A stretch of 64,000 nt of DNA from Corallincola holothuriorum (GTDB taxonomy: Bacteria > Pseudomonadota > Gammaproteobacteria > Enterobacterales > Neiellaceae). This document shows positions 37,052 through 47,384 of the stretch, in pieces. Numbering within the stretch: position 1 is the first letter of the stretch; every line of letters begins with the position of its first letter. The notes beneath the pieces are model-generated. The model did no database searches, was not told the origin of the DNA, and was given only the letters and a program-made list of their open reading frames with translations. Location of the stretch: contig NZ_QPID01000012.1 of the NCBI RefSeq assembly GCF_003336225.1, positions 1 to 64,000 on the forward strand, written 5' to 3'. The translations under genes were made by a program, and so were the position numbers.

Positions 37052-38983
37052 TTACAGTACGTATTCCATTGCAACTTCATCGCAAGCGTGTTTCTTCGGA
37101 CAGATATCGCAATCTTTCATCACTTTTTCCGGCAATTGGTCTTTGCTGGTGTATGTGAAGCCCAGTTTCTCAAAGAACATGGGGACCCGAGTCAACACGA
37201 CTAAACGTTTGAGCTCTAATTCCTTTCCGCGTTGAAGCATGTACTGCACCAGTGCTTTCCCCTGGCCTTGACCATGCTGCGTACGCTCCACTCCTAACGA
37301 GCGGATTTCTGCTAACCCCGTGCCGTAGATGTACAAAGATGCACAACCGATAACCTGATTTTCCTGTTCAGCAACAGCAAAATCGAGAATGCTGCGCACC
37401 AGGTCATCGCGACTCCGAGGCAATGTTTCGCCCACTTCAGCCCAGTGACTGACGATCTCATCGATGGCATCGAGATCACTTAACTTGGCACTACGCACTT
37501 TCAGCACTTCGGCTTTCTGTGCATTCAAGCGCGTCTGCGCTTGCGCTAAAGCGTGTTTTACCTGCTGGTAGGTCGTGCCACCCAGCGCCTGTCCCTGCTG
37601 CACATCCACCGGCGCCTTGGCCTGTTGTGCCTTGCCTAATGCTTCTGACACGCTGATCCGTGCGGTACCACCCAACACTTCACGCTTAGCCAAACAGGCA
37701 TCAATGGTCAGATGCTGATAGACATCTTCTTCAATCTTGTCAGAGAAAGCTTTTAGCTCTGACAGGGCAAAATCTTCCAGAGGTTGCTTCTTAGCGATTG
37801 CCGCAACCACCACCTCACCAACAATGTGGTGGGCTTCGCGGAACGGCACATCACGGGCAACCAGATAGTCAGCCAGCTCTGTAGCATTAGCATACCCTTG
37901 CTGGGCCGCTTCCATGGTCCGATCACGGTTAACTTTTAACCCTTCCAGGCACAATGCCGCCATATCCAGGCACATCACCCAGCTGTCGATAGCATCGAAC
38001 AGTCCCTCTTTGTCCTCTTGCATATCTTTGTTATAGGCAAGTGGTAGGGCTTTCACTGTCATCATCATGGCGGCCAGCGAGCCATATACTCGGCCGGTTT
38101 TGCCGCGGATCAACTCCAGCGCATCGGGGTTTTTCTTCTGTGGCATCAGGGACGATCCCGATGTCACGTTATCACTCAGTTCGATGAAGTTGGCTTCACC
38201 CGTGTTGTAGAAGATCAGATCTTCTGACATCCGTGACAGGTGCAGCATGCTGATGCTGGCGCTCGACATCAATTCCATTACATGGTCGCGATCAGATACC
38301 GCGTCCAGGCTGTTGTATGTTGGACGAGTAAAACCAAGGCTGTGAGCCAGCTTTTCACGGTCGATAGGATACGCCGTGCCCGCCAGAGCACCTGAGCCCA
38401 GTGGGCAGGTATCAAGCCGCTGCATGGCGTCTTTCAGACGGTCGATATCACGATGGAACATCTCGACATAAGCCAGACACCAGTGACCAAAAGTGATCGG
38501 CTGCGCGCGTTGCAGGTGGGTATATCCCGGTAACACGGTTTCAGATTCGCGATTAGCCAGGTCCACTAAGGCTTGCTGCAGGCGAACCAGCGCTTCAAGC
38601 ACCAGATCGCCGTAGTCTTTACACCATAACTTCAGGTCGGTAGCGACCTGATCGTTACGGCTACGACCAGTGTGGAGCTTCTTACCCAAGTCACCGACCT
38701 TATCGATCAGCTTGCCTTCAACCCAGCTATGGATATCTTCGGCATCGCTCTGCAGGATCTGCTTAGGATCGGCCTGAACTTCAGCGCGTAGTTGCAACAG
38801 CGCCGTTTCCAGCGCTTTCACCTCTTCATCACTGAGCACGCCGACGCTATTCAGCGCACCCGCCCAAGCGATCGAGCCCATGATATCCTGCTCGGCCAGC
38901 TGGTAATCAAACTTCAACGAGTCGTTGAACTCTTTAAACCGGCTGTCTGCCGCCTGGGAAAAACGTCCACCCCACAACGCCAT
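37052..38983 (-). CDS. argHA: argininosuccinate lyase fused to N-acetylglutamate synthase
   Basis: A 643-residue fusion that carries the last and the first steps of arginine synthesis. The lyase spans about residues 1-460, with the fumarase-type signature [20 protein letters not shown] acetyltransferase domain follows from about 485 ([19 protein letters not shown], then [17 protein letters not shown] for acetyl-CoA) and ends in a Cys-rich [15 protein letters not shown] tail. Such fusions are known in Vibrio, Moritella, Alteromonas and relatives. AGGAG precedes the ATG. Last gene of argCBFG-argHA, next to argG. Confidence 0.96.
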   Translation of the reverse strand: MALWGGRFSQAADSRFKEFNDSLKFDYQLAEQDIMGSIAWAGALNSVGVLSDEEVKALETALLQLRAEVQADPKQILQSDAEDIHSWVEGKLIDKVGDLGKKLHTGRSRNDQVATDLKLWCKDYGDLVLEALVRLQQALVDLANRESETVLPGYTHLQRAQPITFGHWCLAYVEMFHRDIDRLKDAMQRLDTCPLGSGALAGTAYPIDREKLAHSLGFTRPTYNSLDAVSDRDHVMELMSSASISMLHLSRMSEDLIFYNTGEANFIELSDNVTSGSSLMPQKKNPDALELIRGKTGRVYGSLAAMMMTVKALPLAYNKDMQEDKEGLFDAIDSWVMCLDMAALCLEGLKVNRDRTMEAAQQGYANATELADYLVARDVPFREAHHIVGEVVVAAIAKKQPLEDFALSELKAFSDKIEEDVYQHLTIDACLAKREVLGGTARISVSEALGKAQQAKAPVDVQQGQALGGTTYQQVKHALAQAQTRLNAQKAEVLKVRSAKLSDLDAIDEIVSHWAEVGETLPRSRDDLVRSILDFAVAEQENQVIGCASLYIYGTGLAEIRSLGVERTQHGQGQGKALVQYMLQRGKELELKRLVVLTRVPMFFEKLGFTYTSKDQLPEKVMKDCDICPKKHACDEVAMEYVL

Positions 38984-38984
38984 C

Positions 38985-40208
38985 TTATTTCTCCTGCTTC
39001 AGCGCTTTAATGCGGCTGGAAAGCGAGAACAGACGGATAAAGCCTTCTGCATGGCTTTGGTCGTAAACGTCATCTTCCCCAAAGGTCGCAAACTCTTCTG
39101 AGTACAGTGAGTTTGGTGACTTCTTCTTCACTGCAGTGGCTGTGCCCTTGTACAGCTTAACGACGACTTCACCGTTAGCATCTTCAGCGAAGCTTTCTGC
39201 CGCCGCCAGCAGTGACTTGTTCAGTGGCGTGAACCAACGACCGTCATACATGACGTGAGAAAACTCCACCGCAAGTTGGTCACGGAACTTACGTGAGTTC
39301 TTATCCAGAATCAGTTCGTCGATACCACGCAGCGCCGCCATGATCACGGTGCCGCCTGGGGTCTCATAACAACCACGCGACTTCATGCCGACTAAACGGT
39401 TTTCCAAAATATCGACACGACCCACACCATGGGGTGCCGCGAGTTCGTTCAATTTCACCAGCGTGTCGTAAGGGCTAAGCGCTTCACCATCAACAGCAAC
39501 AACGCGGCCTTTTTCAACGGTCAGGGAAACATACGCTGGGGTATCAGGGGCTTGCTCAGGCGCCGTTGTCCATGCCCAACAGTTTTCTGTCGGCTCGTTC
39601 CACGGATCTTCCAGCTCGCCACCTTCGGTGGAGATGTGCCATGCGTTCGCATCACGGCTATAGATCTTGGTCAGGCTGGCAGTACAAGGGATGTCGCGCT
39701 CAGCTAAGTAGTTCAACAACTCTTCACGGCTGGACATAGTCCACTCACGCCAAGGGGCGATCACAGCCAGTTGCGGTGCCAATGCGGCGTAGGTGCTTTC
39801 AAAACGAACTTGATCATTACCTTTACCGGTACAACCGTGGCACAAGGCGTCTGCGCCTACTTTCAAAGCCACTTCTACCTGAGCTTTGGCGATGATAGGA
39901 CGCGCCATCGAGGTACCCAGCAAGTAGCTACCTTCGTAAACCGCACCCGTAGTCAGGCTTGGATACACGTAGTCCGCTACGAACTCATCTTTCAGATCGA
40001 CGATATGACATTCACTGGCGCCGGATGCCAGTGCTTTTTCTTCCAGACCTTCAAGCTCTTCATCACCCTGACCTACATCAGCAGCGAATGCGACCACTTC
40101 ACAGCCATCATAGTTTTCTTTCAGCCAAGGAATAATGGCTGAGGTATCGAGACCACCGGAATAGGCCAGTACGACTTTTTTAACTTGTTGCTTACTCATG
40201 TTTGCCAT
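38985..40208 (-). CDS. argG: argininosuccinate synthase
   Basis: Joins citrulline and aspartate with ATP. About 407 residues. The N-type ATP pyrophosphatase loop is [33 protein letters not shown] and the citrulline/aspartate site segments are present. The ATG at 40208 follows AAGGGTG and lies five bases after argF; an ATG at 40199 is an alternative that aligns well with relatives. One base separates its stop from the argHA ATG. Confidence 0.96.
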   Translation of the reverse strand: MANMSKQQVKKVVLAYSGGLDTSAIIPWLKENYDGCEVVAFAADVGQGDEELEGLEEKALASGASECHIVDLKDEFVADYVYPSLTTGAVYEGSYLLGTSMARPIIAKAQVEVALKVGADALCHGCTGKGNDQVRFESTYAALAPQLAVIAPWREWTMSSREELLNYLAERDIPCTASLTKIYSRDANAWHISTEGGELEDPWNEPTENCWAWTTAPEQAPDTPAYVSLTVEKGRVVAVDGEALSPYDTLVKLNELAAPHGVGRVDILENRLVGMKSRGCYETPGGTVIMAALRGIDELILDKNSRKFRDQLAVEFSHVMYDGRWFTPLNKSLLAAAESFAEDANGEVVVKLYKGTATAVKKKSPNSLYSEEFATFGEDDVYDQSHAEGFIRLFSLSSRIKALKQEK

Positions 40209-40213
40209 CACCC

Positions 40214-41128
40214 TTACTTTAATAATTCCAGCATTACTGAATTTTGTGCCCACATGCGGTTCTCCGCCTGCGGTAATATTAATGATTGTTCGCCATCCAA
40301 CACCTCAGAGGTCACTTCGTACTCGCGATGTGCCGGTTGGCAATGCATAAAGAATTTCGCGCCAGTATTCGCCATCAACTCAGCATTGATCTGATATGAA
40401 GAGAACACGGCTTTAATCTGATCCAATGGCGTGCTGTCACCCATCGACACCCAAGTATCGGCATAAATGGCGTCAACACCGTTGAGCGCACTCAACTCAC
40501 TGGAGATAGTCAGCTTACCGCCAGTACGCGCATTGATTGCCTGACAATCAACCACAACCTGACCATCCACGTTATAACCTGGAGGACAGACCACCACCAT
40601 TTCAGCACCGATCTGCGCCGCCAACAACATCAGTGAATGGGTCACATTGTTGCCATCACCGACATAGGCCAGTTTCACTTTTGACGGATCGCCAAGCTTT
40701 TCCTGTAACGCGAGAAAATCGGCCAATGCCTGACAAGGGTGATAGAGATCGCTCAGTGCATTGATCACCGGAATAGAGCCACCCGTCGCAAGCTGCTCCA
40801 ACGTACTCTGCTTAAACACACGCGCTACGATGCCATCGGCCCAGCAGGAGATATTCGCGCCGAAGTCTTTTACGGTTTCCCGTGCACCTAGCTCACCATT
40901 TTGCTGATCCAGATAGACCGCGTGGCCACCCATTTTATTTAAACCGATGTCGAAACTCACCCGCGTCCGCAGCGATGGCTTCTCAAATAACATCACCACA
41001 CTTTTGCCTCGCAAGGCATTGGCGTAATCCTGAGGAGCAGCCTTAATTTTTGCGGCTTGATCCAGCAAATGAAGGATCTGCTCTTTATCGAGATCCTTCA
41101 GTGTTAACAGGTGATTTAATGGTTTCAT
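40214..41128 (-). CDS. argF: ornithine carbamoyltransferase
   Basis: Makes citrulline from ornithine and carbamoyl phosphate. It is 304 residues. The carbamoyl phosphate site is S52-L-R-T-R56 and HPCQALAD is present. The ornithine-loop motif, usually HCLP, reads H262-C-Q-P265 here, so Gln replaces Leu. All else fits an ornithine rather than acetylornithine enzyme, and the next gene is argG. It lies 130 bases after argB with a hairpin in the gap. Confidence 0.93.
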   Translation of the reverse strand: MKPLNHLLTLKDLDKEQILHLLDQAAKIKAAPQDYANALRGKSVVMLFEKPSLRTRVSFDIGLNKMGGHAVYLDQQNGELGARETVKDFGANISCWADGIVARVFKQSTLEQLATGGSIPVINALSDLYHPCQALADFLALQEKLGDPSKVKLAYVGDGNNVTHSLMLLAAQIGAEMVVVCPPGYNVDGQVVVDCQAINARTGGKLTISSELSALNGVDAIYADTWVSMGDSTPLDQIKAVFSSYQINAELMANTGAKFFMHCQPAHREYEVTSEVLDGEQSLILPQAENRMWAQNSVMLELLK

Positions 41129-41189
41129 CTAACACTCCATCATGTCTGCGGCTTCTCGCCTCTTCTTGCAGACATCTGTTTCGTTCTTT

Positions 41190-41211
41190 CTCGTATGCCA
41201 TCAAGATGGTA
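41190..41211 (-). other. hairpin between argB and argF
   Basis: GTATGCCATC-AA-GATGGTATAC has ten paired positions, one being a G-T wobble. There is no T run on the minus strand, so it is not a usual terminator; an RNA processing or stabilising hairpin is possible. Confidence 0.45.
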
Positions 41212-41258
41212 TACGCATTAATTCTTTTGCTGTGTTTTGCTGCTTAACGCGATGCAGC

Positions 41259-42041
41259 CTAGCCCAGCACCTTAGTGCCTACCGGCTTACCAGCCAACAG
41301 GTCGGTCAATTTTTCTGGCTCACGCCAGCTGGCCACAGCAATACTGCGACCGAGCGTTCGTGCGGCTTGCAGTGCAGCCTGCACCTTAACAGCCATACCA
41401 TCGGTGATCACACCCTCAGCAACCAGTTGATCGGCTTTTTGCTGATCAATTTCTGGGATCAACTGACGCTCACCATCGAGAATGCCTTCGACATCGGATA
41501 ACAGCACCAGTTCCGCTTGCAGTAATTGACACAACGCCAGCGCAGCCTGATCGGCGTTAACATTCAACAACTGACCTTCGCGAGATACGGCGATAGAACT
41601 AATAATGGGTGTATAGCCATTATCGACCAACAACTTCAACAAGGCCGGATCACCCGCTGAGCCATCTTCGCTGCACTGCCCGACACACCCTAATGCAGGA
41701 TCGAGTACGCTGGCTTCGACAGTGAACGCATCGCCGATACAAACACCCACCGCTTTCATGCCCGCATTCAGGCCATAAGCTAATAACTGTTTATTGCTGG
41801 TGCCCGCTAAAGCGCCGGTGATCACAGCCATCTGCTCCGGTGGCGTGATCCGCAGGCCATCTTTCTTTTCACTGACCATGCCCATGGCAGCCAACTGCTG
41901 TTCAACGATACAGCCGCCACCGTGAATGATCATCACTGGCCGCAAACGCTGAACGTCCGCCAAGGCTGCAAACAGTGCTTGCAATGCCTGAGCATTTTCC
42001 AGCAAGGCACCGCCAACTTTAATCAGTACCGGAGCACTCAT
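41259..42041 (-). CDS. argB: acetylglutamate kinase
   Basis: Phosphorylates N-acetylglutamate, the second step of arginine synthesis. It is 260 residues, as in enterics. Motifs: [11 protein letters not shown] at the start, [14 protein letters not shown], and the [11 protein letters not shown] substrate segment. Its ATG overlaps the argC stop by four bases. Confidence 0.96.
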   Translation of the reverse strand: MSAPVLIKVGGALLENAQALQALFAALADVQRLRPVMIIHGGGCIVEQQLAAMGMVSEKKDGLRITPPEQMAVITGALAGTSNKQLLAYGLNAGMKAVGVCIGDAFTVEASVLDPALGCVGQCSEDGSAGDPALLKLLVDNGYTPIISSIAVSREGQLLNVNADQAALALCQLLQAELVLLSDVEGILDGERQLIPEIDQQKADQLVAEGVITDGMAVKVQAALQAARTLGRSIAVASWREPEKLTDLLAGKPVGTKVLG

Positions 42042-43078
42042 AGCGCAGCCTTCTTACTTATCGGATAATTGGTTAAACCAAAACGAATATTGGCGCACTG
42101 GATCGCTTGTGACGCGGCGCCTTTTAGTAGATTGTCGATAGCCGAACCAATCACGATATGACCGCTTTCCAAATCGGCTTTCCAGCCGATATCGCAATAG
42201 GGCGTATTGGCCACACCACCGATGCTTGGCCAATGACCTGGCGACAGCTGATTATACAAACGCACCGCTGGCTTACCGGCATAGGCGTGGTCATAGGCTT
42301 GGTCAATTGCTGCTGCCGTCACCCCATCCGCCAGTTGAGCGGTGATAGTAGCCACGATACCGCGAGGGAAGTTGCCAAGATGTGGCGTAAAGATAACTGA
42401 ATTTCCCAAATGCAGAGCGATCTCAGGCTGATGCCGATGATTAAGGACGCCATAAGGGTTGTAGCTGACTTCACAGAAACTATTCACCATGCTGGCTTTA
42501 CGCCCAGCGCCAGATACACCGCTAACAGCGTTAATCACCGGCGTAGTCTCTGCTTTAAGCAAGCCCGCTTCCTGCAAAGGCTTTAACGCCAACAGGCTAG
42601 CAGTAGGGTAGCACCCCGGCACAGCAACCAATTGAGCGTGACTGATCTCAGCCGCATTCCATTCTGCTAAGCCATAAACGGCCTGCTCAAGCCATTCGGG
42701 GGAGTCATGGGTAAAGCCATAAAACTGGTCATAAGGCGCGGCCGTATCAAAACGGAAACCACCAGACAGATCCATGACCGTGACGCCAGTTTCCAGCAAG
42801 CCGGGCGCCAGAGCCACTGAGACCTTATGATCCGTGGCGAGAAAAACCAGATCCACGCCTTCAGCGGCTTTGGCTACATCGGCTGTGGCCAAGGGTGTCA
42901 AAGGCAGGTTTAGCTGGCCGAGATAGCGTCGATGAAGGGTTCCTAATTCGGTGTCGGCATCAGCACTACGCTCTGATACATAGATAGCCTTAAGCGTCAT
43001 CTGTGGATGCTGCTCAACCAAATTTGCTAATTCGGCGCCGGTATAACCACTGGCACCGATAATGGAACATTTCACCAT
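42038..43078 (-). CDS. argC: N-acetyl-gamma-glutamyl-phosphate reductase
   Basis: NADPH-dependent reductase of 346 residues for the third step. The nucleotide fold is [16 protein letters not shown] and the catalytic Cys lies in [16 protein letters not shown]. First gene of argCBFG-argHA, with GGAGGGG upstream, about 455 bases from the divergent ppc gene. Confidence 0.96.
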   Translation of the reverse strand: MVKCSIIGASGYTGAELANLVEQHPQMTLKAIYVSERSADADTELGTLHRRYLGQLNLPLTPLATADVAKAAEGVDLVFLATDHKVSVALAPGLLETGVTVMDLSGGFRFDTAAPYDQFYGFTHDSPEWLEQAVYGLAEWNAAEISHAQLVAVPGCYPTASLLALKPLQEAGLLKAETTPVINAVSGVSGAGRKASMVNSFCEVSYNPYGVLNHRHQPEIALHLGNSVIFTPHLGNFPRGIVATITAQLADGVTAAAIDQAYDHAYAGKPAVRLYNQLSPGHWPSIGGVANTPYCDIGWKADLESGHIVIGSAIDNLLKGAASQAIQCANIRFGLTNYPISKKAAL

Positions 43079-43534
43079 CTGTTTTTGCCCCTCCGCAAGG
43101 AACCCTAACTATAGTTGTTCTAACCTTACTCACTCTTCGATTGCTTATCGTATTCGCCTTTCCAGTCATTGGAACTGCCATACTGGCTGATAAAGAATGA
43201 GCCTTATGTTGGCAAAGCTAAATCAAAATGACTTCTTATGCAAGATATCTGCATTTTTATTGGGTTTATTCATTTTTCGCAGCAGCCATTGAACTGGAAT
43301 GTAAACTTTACGTATATATAACGAAAAATAGGCACCATCGCGCGACTATTAACCATTCGCTAAGTTGCATAATTATTAAAATCGGGAGTTAACATATGCA
43401 CTAGTGCACATTGCACGCAGTTTCCTTTATTATTTGAACCTCTAAAGTTTGTTTTGTGGCAAAAAGCTATCCAGCTTTGCGCGATAGCCTTGCCGGTTTT
43501 TTGCTAGCACACATGCACATAAGGTATTACCAGT
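43079..43534. other. 455-base divergent region argC/ppc
   Basis: No gene was found. It contains the ArgR-type boxes described separately, plus a lone TGCATAATTATTAA at 43366 that matches the ArgR half-palindrome pattern at 12 of 14 positions. Enteric and Vibrio relatives carry argE here; no remnant of an argE frame was recognised. Confidence 0.6.
43227..43265 (-). promoter_or_regulatory. candidate tandem ArgR operator of argC
   Basis: Two boxes match TGAAT-N4-ATTCA: TGACTTCTTATGCA at 43229-43242 (12 of 14) and TGCATTTTTATTGG at 43250-43263 (11 of 14). Their starts are 21 bases apart, exactly the spacing of 18-base ARG boxes with a 3-base gap. They lie about 150 bases upstream of argC. Confidence 0.5.
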
Positions 43535-46165
43535 ATGGATAAATACGCGGCGCTAAGAAGCAATGTCAGCTTCCTCGGCACCCTACTGGGTCGAGCGATC
43601 CAGCATGACATGGGTGACGCCTTTCTCGAAAAAATTGAGTCGATTCGACAATTGTCTAAAGGCGCCCAGTCTGGTTCGGAGCAAGACAGAGCAGCCCTTA
43701 TTGATATTCTGAACTCTCTTGGCGATGAAGAGCTGCTGCCCGTTGCCAAAGCGTTCCAACAGTTTCTTGCCCAAGCCAATATGGCAGAGCAGTTTCACAC
43801 CATCTCTCGTGATGGGCGGCAACAGGTAGACAAGCCAGATCCTTTCGGCGAACTGTTTGACCGTTTGCACGCACAAGAGGTGTCTGCAGATGAGATCATT
43901 GATGCGCTGACCACGCTCAATATTGAATTGGTATTAACCGCGCATCCAACTGAAGTGAATCGTCGAACCCAGATCAACAAGTATGTGCAAGCGGCGCACT
44001 GCTTGGGAGATTTGGAAAGTCCACTGAACACAGAGCGGGAAAAAGGCTTGGTTGAAAACCGCCTAGAGCAGTTGATCACCCAGGTGTGGCACACCAACGA
44101 GATCCGCGACCAACGCCCGACCCCTGTAGACGAAGCCAAGTGGGGCTTCGCCGTTATCGAACACTCGCTTTGGGAAGCGGTACCGAGCTTTCTACGTGAT
44201 CTCAACGCGGAACTGGATAGTCGCTTTGGCCGAAAGCTTCCGGTCGATGGCGTGGCACCCATTCGTTTTGCCAGTTGGATGGGCGGCGACCGTGACGGTA
44301 ACCCGTTTGTTACGGCCAAGGTGACCCGCGAAGTGCTGTTGCTGGCGCGCTGGAAAGTGGCCGATCTCTATATTCGCGATTTAGGGCCACTGATTGGCGA
44401 GTTGTCGATGAGCCAATGCGACGACGCCCTTGCTGACTACAGTAACGGTGCCAAAGAACCCTACCGCCATGTACTTAAGCGTTTGCGAGATCACCTGCGC
44501 GCCACCCGCGAAGGGATCGAAGCGGTATTGGATGGTCGCTCTGTAGGGGTATGCCCTCTGATCCGTGATGTCAAAGATATCCGTGAGCCCCTGCAACTCT
44601 GCTACGAATCATTGCATAACTGTGGCATGGGCGTAGTCGCTGATGGCGCCCTATTAGATACCCTGCGCCGTGTCGCCTGTTTCGGTATCAATCTGGTAAA
44701 ACTGGATGTTCGTCAAGATGCTGCGCGCCATGCCGATGCGATTGGCGAGATCACCCGTTATTTAGGGTTGGGTGATTACAGCAGCTGGCGTGAAGAGGAT
44801 AAGCAAGCCTTCCTGTTGCAGGAGCTGGCCAGTAAACGGCCATTACTTCCGAAGCAGTGGCAACCCAGCGCAGATACACAAGAGGTATTAGACACCTGCG
44901 AAGTGATCGCTGAACAGCACCCAGATGCCCTCGGCACCTATGTGATCTCGATGGCATCAGATCCTTCCGATGTGTTAGCTGTACAACTGCTACTAAAAGA
45001 GTCTGGTGTCAGCTTTAACATGGGCGTCGCGCCACTGTTTGAAACTCTTGATGACCTCAATGGCGGCGCCGACTGTATCAAACGCTTGTTAGAAATCGAC
45101 TGGTACCGAGGTTATATCAAAGGCCATCAAGAAGTGATGATCGGTTACTCCGATTCAGCCAAAGATGCTGGGATGATGGCCGCCGCTTGGGCACAGTACA
45201 GCGCCCAGGAAGATCTGGTGCAAGTTTGTAAAGAAGCCGATGTCTCACTCATGCTGTTCCACGGCCGCGGTGGCACCATTGGACGTGGGGGCGGCCCGGC
45301 GCACAATGCGATCCTGTCTCAACCTCCAGGTTCGTTAGATGGCGGTATTCGCGTCACTGAACAGGGCGAAATGATCCGGGTGAAATTTGGTTTACCAGAA
45401 GTCGCTCAGCACTCACTGGCGTTATATGGCAGTGCCGTGCTCGAAGGTAAACTGCTACCACCTCCGGTACCGGAGCAAAGCTGGCGCCAGCTAATGGATC
45501 AGCTGTCTGCAACCTCCTGTGAAGCCTATCGTGCCGTGGTGCGCGGCGAGCCTCAATTCGTCGAATACTTCCGCGCTGCAACACCGGAAGTTGAGCTGGG
45601 CAAACTGCCATTGGGTTCACGCCCACCGAAGCGTAAACCCACTGGCGGAATTGAAAGCTTGCGTGCTATCCCATGGATCTTCGCATGGGCTCAGAACCGG
45701 TTAGTGTTGCCGGCCTGGTTAGGCTCACCTGCGGGTCTGAAAGAGGTGATAGCCAATGGCCAACAACCCCTGCTCGAAGAGATGTTCGAACAGTGGCCAT
45801 TCTTCCGCACCCGCCTCAACATGCTTGAGATGGTGTTCATGAAAGCTGAACCTGAAGTTTCCAAGTATTACGAGCAGGTATTGGTGCCGCAAGAGCTGCA
45901 CGCTCTGGGTGACAAGCTTCGCGCTCAGCTACAGGAAGGGATCGACATTGTATTATCGCTGACACACGATAACGATCTGATGGAACGGGAAACATGGCAG
46001 CAACAGTCTATTAAGCTACGTAACCCTTACATGGACCCATTGCATATGTTGCAAGCAGAGCTACTGCGACGTTCTCGCGCATCAGACGAGGTTTGCAATG
46101 CTGTGGATCAGGCATTGATGGTGACCATGACCGGGATCTCTGCGGGTATGCGTAATACCGGGTAA
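43535..46165 (+). CDS. ppc: phosphoenolpyruvate carboxylase
   Basis: Adds bicarbonate to phosphoenolpyruvate to give oxaloacetate, replenishing the TCA cycle. It is 876 residues, close to E. coli (883). The catalytic His lies in LVLTAHPTEVNRRTQ, the substrate loops in MGGDRDGNPFVT and GYSDSAKDAGMMAAAW, and FHGRGGTIGRGGGPAH holds the glycine-rich active loop. Divergent from argC. Confidence 0.97.
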   Translation: MDKYAALRSNVSFLGTLLGRAIQHDMGDAFLEKIESIRQLSKGAQSGSEQDRAALIDILNSLGDEELLPVAKAFQQFLAQANMAEQFHTISRDGRQQVDKPDPFGELFDRLHAQEVSADEIIDALTTLNIELVLTAHPTEVNRRTQINKYVQAAHCLGDLESPLNTEREKGLVENRLEQLITQVWHTNEIRDQRPTPVDEAKWGFAVIEHSLWEAVPSFLRDLNAELDSRFGRKLPVDGVAPIRFASWMGGDRDGNPFVTAKVTREVLLLARWKVADLYIRDLGPLIGELSMSQCDDALADYSNGAKEPYRHVLKRLRDHLRATREGIEAVLDGRSVGVCPLIRDVKDIREPLQLCYESLHNCGMGVVADGALLDTLRRVACFGINLVKLDVRQDAARHADAIGEITRYLGLGDYSSWREEDKQAFLLQELASKRPLLPKQWQPSADTQEVLDTCEVIAEQHPDALGTYVISMASDPSDVLAVQLLLKESGVSFNMGVAPLFETLDDLNGGADCIKRLLEIDWYRGYIKGHQEVMIGYSDSAKDAGMMAAAWAQYSAQEDLVQVCKEADVSLMLFHGRGGTIGRGGGPAHNAILSQPPGSLDGGIRVTEQGEMIRVKFGLPEVAQHSLALYGSAVLEGKLLPPPVPEQSWRQLMDQLSATSCEAYRAVVRGEPQFVEYFRAATPEVELGKLPLGSRPPKRKPTGGIESLRAIPWIFAWAQNRLVLPAWLGSPAGLKEVIANGQQPLLEEMFEQWPFFRTRLNMLEMVFMKAEPEVSKYYEQVLVPQELHALGDKLRAQLQEGIDIVLSLTHDNDLMERETWQQQSIKLRNPYMDPLHMLQAELLRRSRASDEVCNAVDQALMVTMTGISAGMRNTG

Positions 46166-46184
46166 TCCCAAAGTAGCAAAAACG

Positions 46185-46214
46185 AAAAAGCCACCTAATC
46201 CAGGTGGCTTTTCT
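46185..46214 (+). terminator. ppc terminator, bidirectional
   Basis: AAAAGCCACCT-AATC-CAGGTGGCTTTT between convergent ppc and a PilZ gene. Confidence 0.85.
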
Positions 46215-46235
46215 GTCTCTAGGCCTATTCAAAAT

Positions 46236-46889
46236 CTAGGCAGACTCTGCCATCTCCGATGACTTCGGCGTGACGGCGGGCATTTCCCACTCAGGGTGCT
46301 GCTGCTTATGTTGCTCGAACAAAAAGCGTCCCAATGCCTGCTCTAAATCGGGTTCATCAAATAACAGGTTGTAAGCCACCGTTTGCTGGTCAATACGCCT
46401 AACTTTTGCGCCATAAAGAGGCAGTAGCGAACCACATTCGGGCAATTCCAGCTGCAACTCCAGCTTCTCTGGTGCGGGGCCTTCATGTTCAGGCAGTGTC
46501 ACAGAGAAACCGCTGAGAGAAATATCATGCACCTTTAGTTCAGCTTCTTTGCCGCATGCTTCCAACAAACGTAGCGGTAACTGCGGCTGCATCCGCCATT
46601 GCCTCATAGTGGGGCCGGTTTCGAAGATCTGTGGCGCCTGTAACTCCATGGTTAAACGGTTAAACTCGTCCTGAAATAACTGTAACGGAAAGATAAGACG
46701 GCGGTTTTTGAACTGCGCCACCATCTGCATACTGGCAGCCTGTCCGAGACGGCCAAGCATTTCACTGTGCTCTTGATCGCCATCCAACGTAAACGACGGC
46801 TGAACCTGATTTCCTTCAGGCAAGCGACTGAACATCACCTCATTGAGAAAACTCAGTTCTTCAGATTCTAAAATTGACGACTCACTCAT
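46236..46889 (-). CDS. PilZ domain protein with N-terminal extension
   Basis: A 217-residue protein. Residues up to about 105 form an N-terminal domain like the flagellar-brake/YcgR-type region (AQFKNRRLIFPLQLFQDEF), followed by PilZ (RQWRMQPQLP, then VHDISLSGFSV with D-x-S-x-x-G). The tail is acidic and likely disordered. AAGG sits nine bases before the ATG at 46889, so this start is preferred over the ATG three codons earlier. Third PilZ protein of the window; whether it acts on motility or surface traits is unknown. Confidence 0.8.
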   Translation of the reverse strand: MSESSILESEELSFLNEVMFSRLPEGNQVQPSFTLDGDQEHSEMLGRLGQAASMQMVAQFKNRRLIFPLQLFQDEFNRLTMELQAPQIFETGPTMRQWRMQPQLPLRLLEACGKEAELKVHDISLSGFSVTLPEHEGPAPEKLELQLELPECGSLLPLYGAKVRRIDQQTVAYNLLFDEPDLEQALGRFLFEQHKQQHPEWEMPAVTPKSSEMAESA

Positions 46890-47384
46890 TTGCGACATCC
46901 TTGGGCTGCAAACGTGGAATTTCTGCTGAAAAAACAGTCACTATTCGTGCCAATTATGCACAGTTCACATTTTTTTAACAAGTGTGTGTTAGTGCAAACT
47001 GTTATCAAACTTCAACCGGCACAGCTTGTCAGCTGTTCATGAGTAGCCAACGCAACCGGACTGCTTGTTCGAGTCACGGTTACTGATCACTATCAAGGAG
47101 TATCGAACAGCAACGAAAGTCACCACTATTCCTAATACTCTCATTGCCGACGAACCAAAATAAAAGCAAGAGAGCTGCTTTGTGATGATCTAAACAACTA
47201 ACAACGATTCAGCGGTACTACGCGGAACCAAACCCACTCACCAATGCCGCCACCTAGAAAAAATAAATTAATTAAAACAGCCTATTGAGATCTAAAACGG
47301 TGATTTTAACTAACGAAGCATTAGTTGATCACCTATCATTAAATAACGCGGGGGAATACGCGATTTAAGACAACAGGACAGCGA
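46890..47384. other. 495-base divergent gene-free region
   Basis: Lies between the PilZ gene and a divergent membrane-protein gene. No open frame, repeat or terminator is convincing. The inverted pair CTAA...TTAG near 47310 and a T-rich stretch near 46970 are the only features. It probably holds two promoters. Confidence 0.5.
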
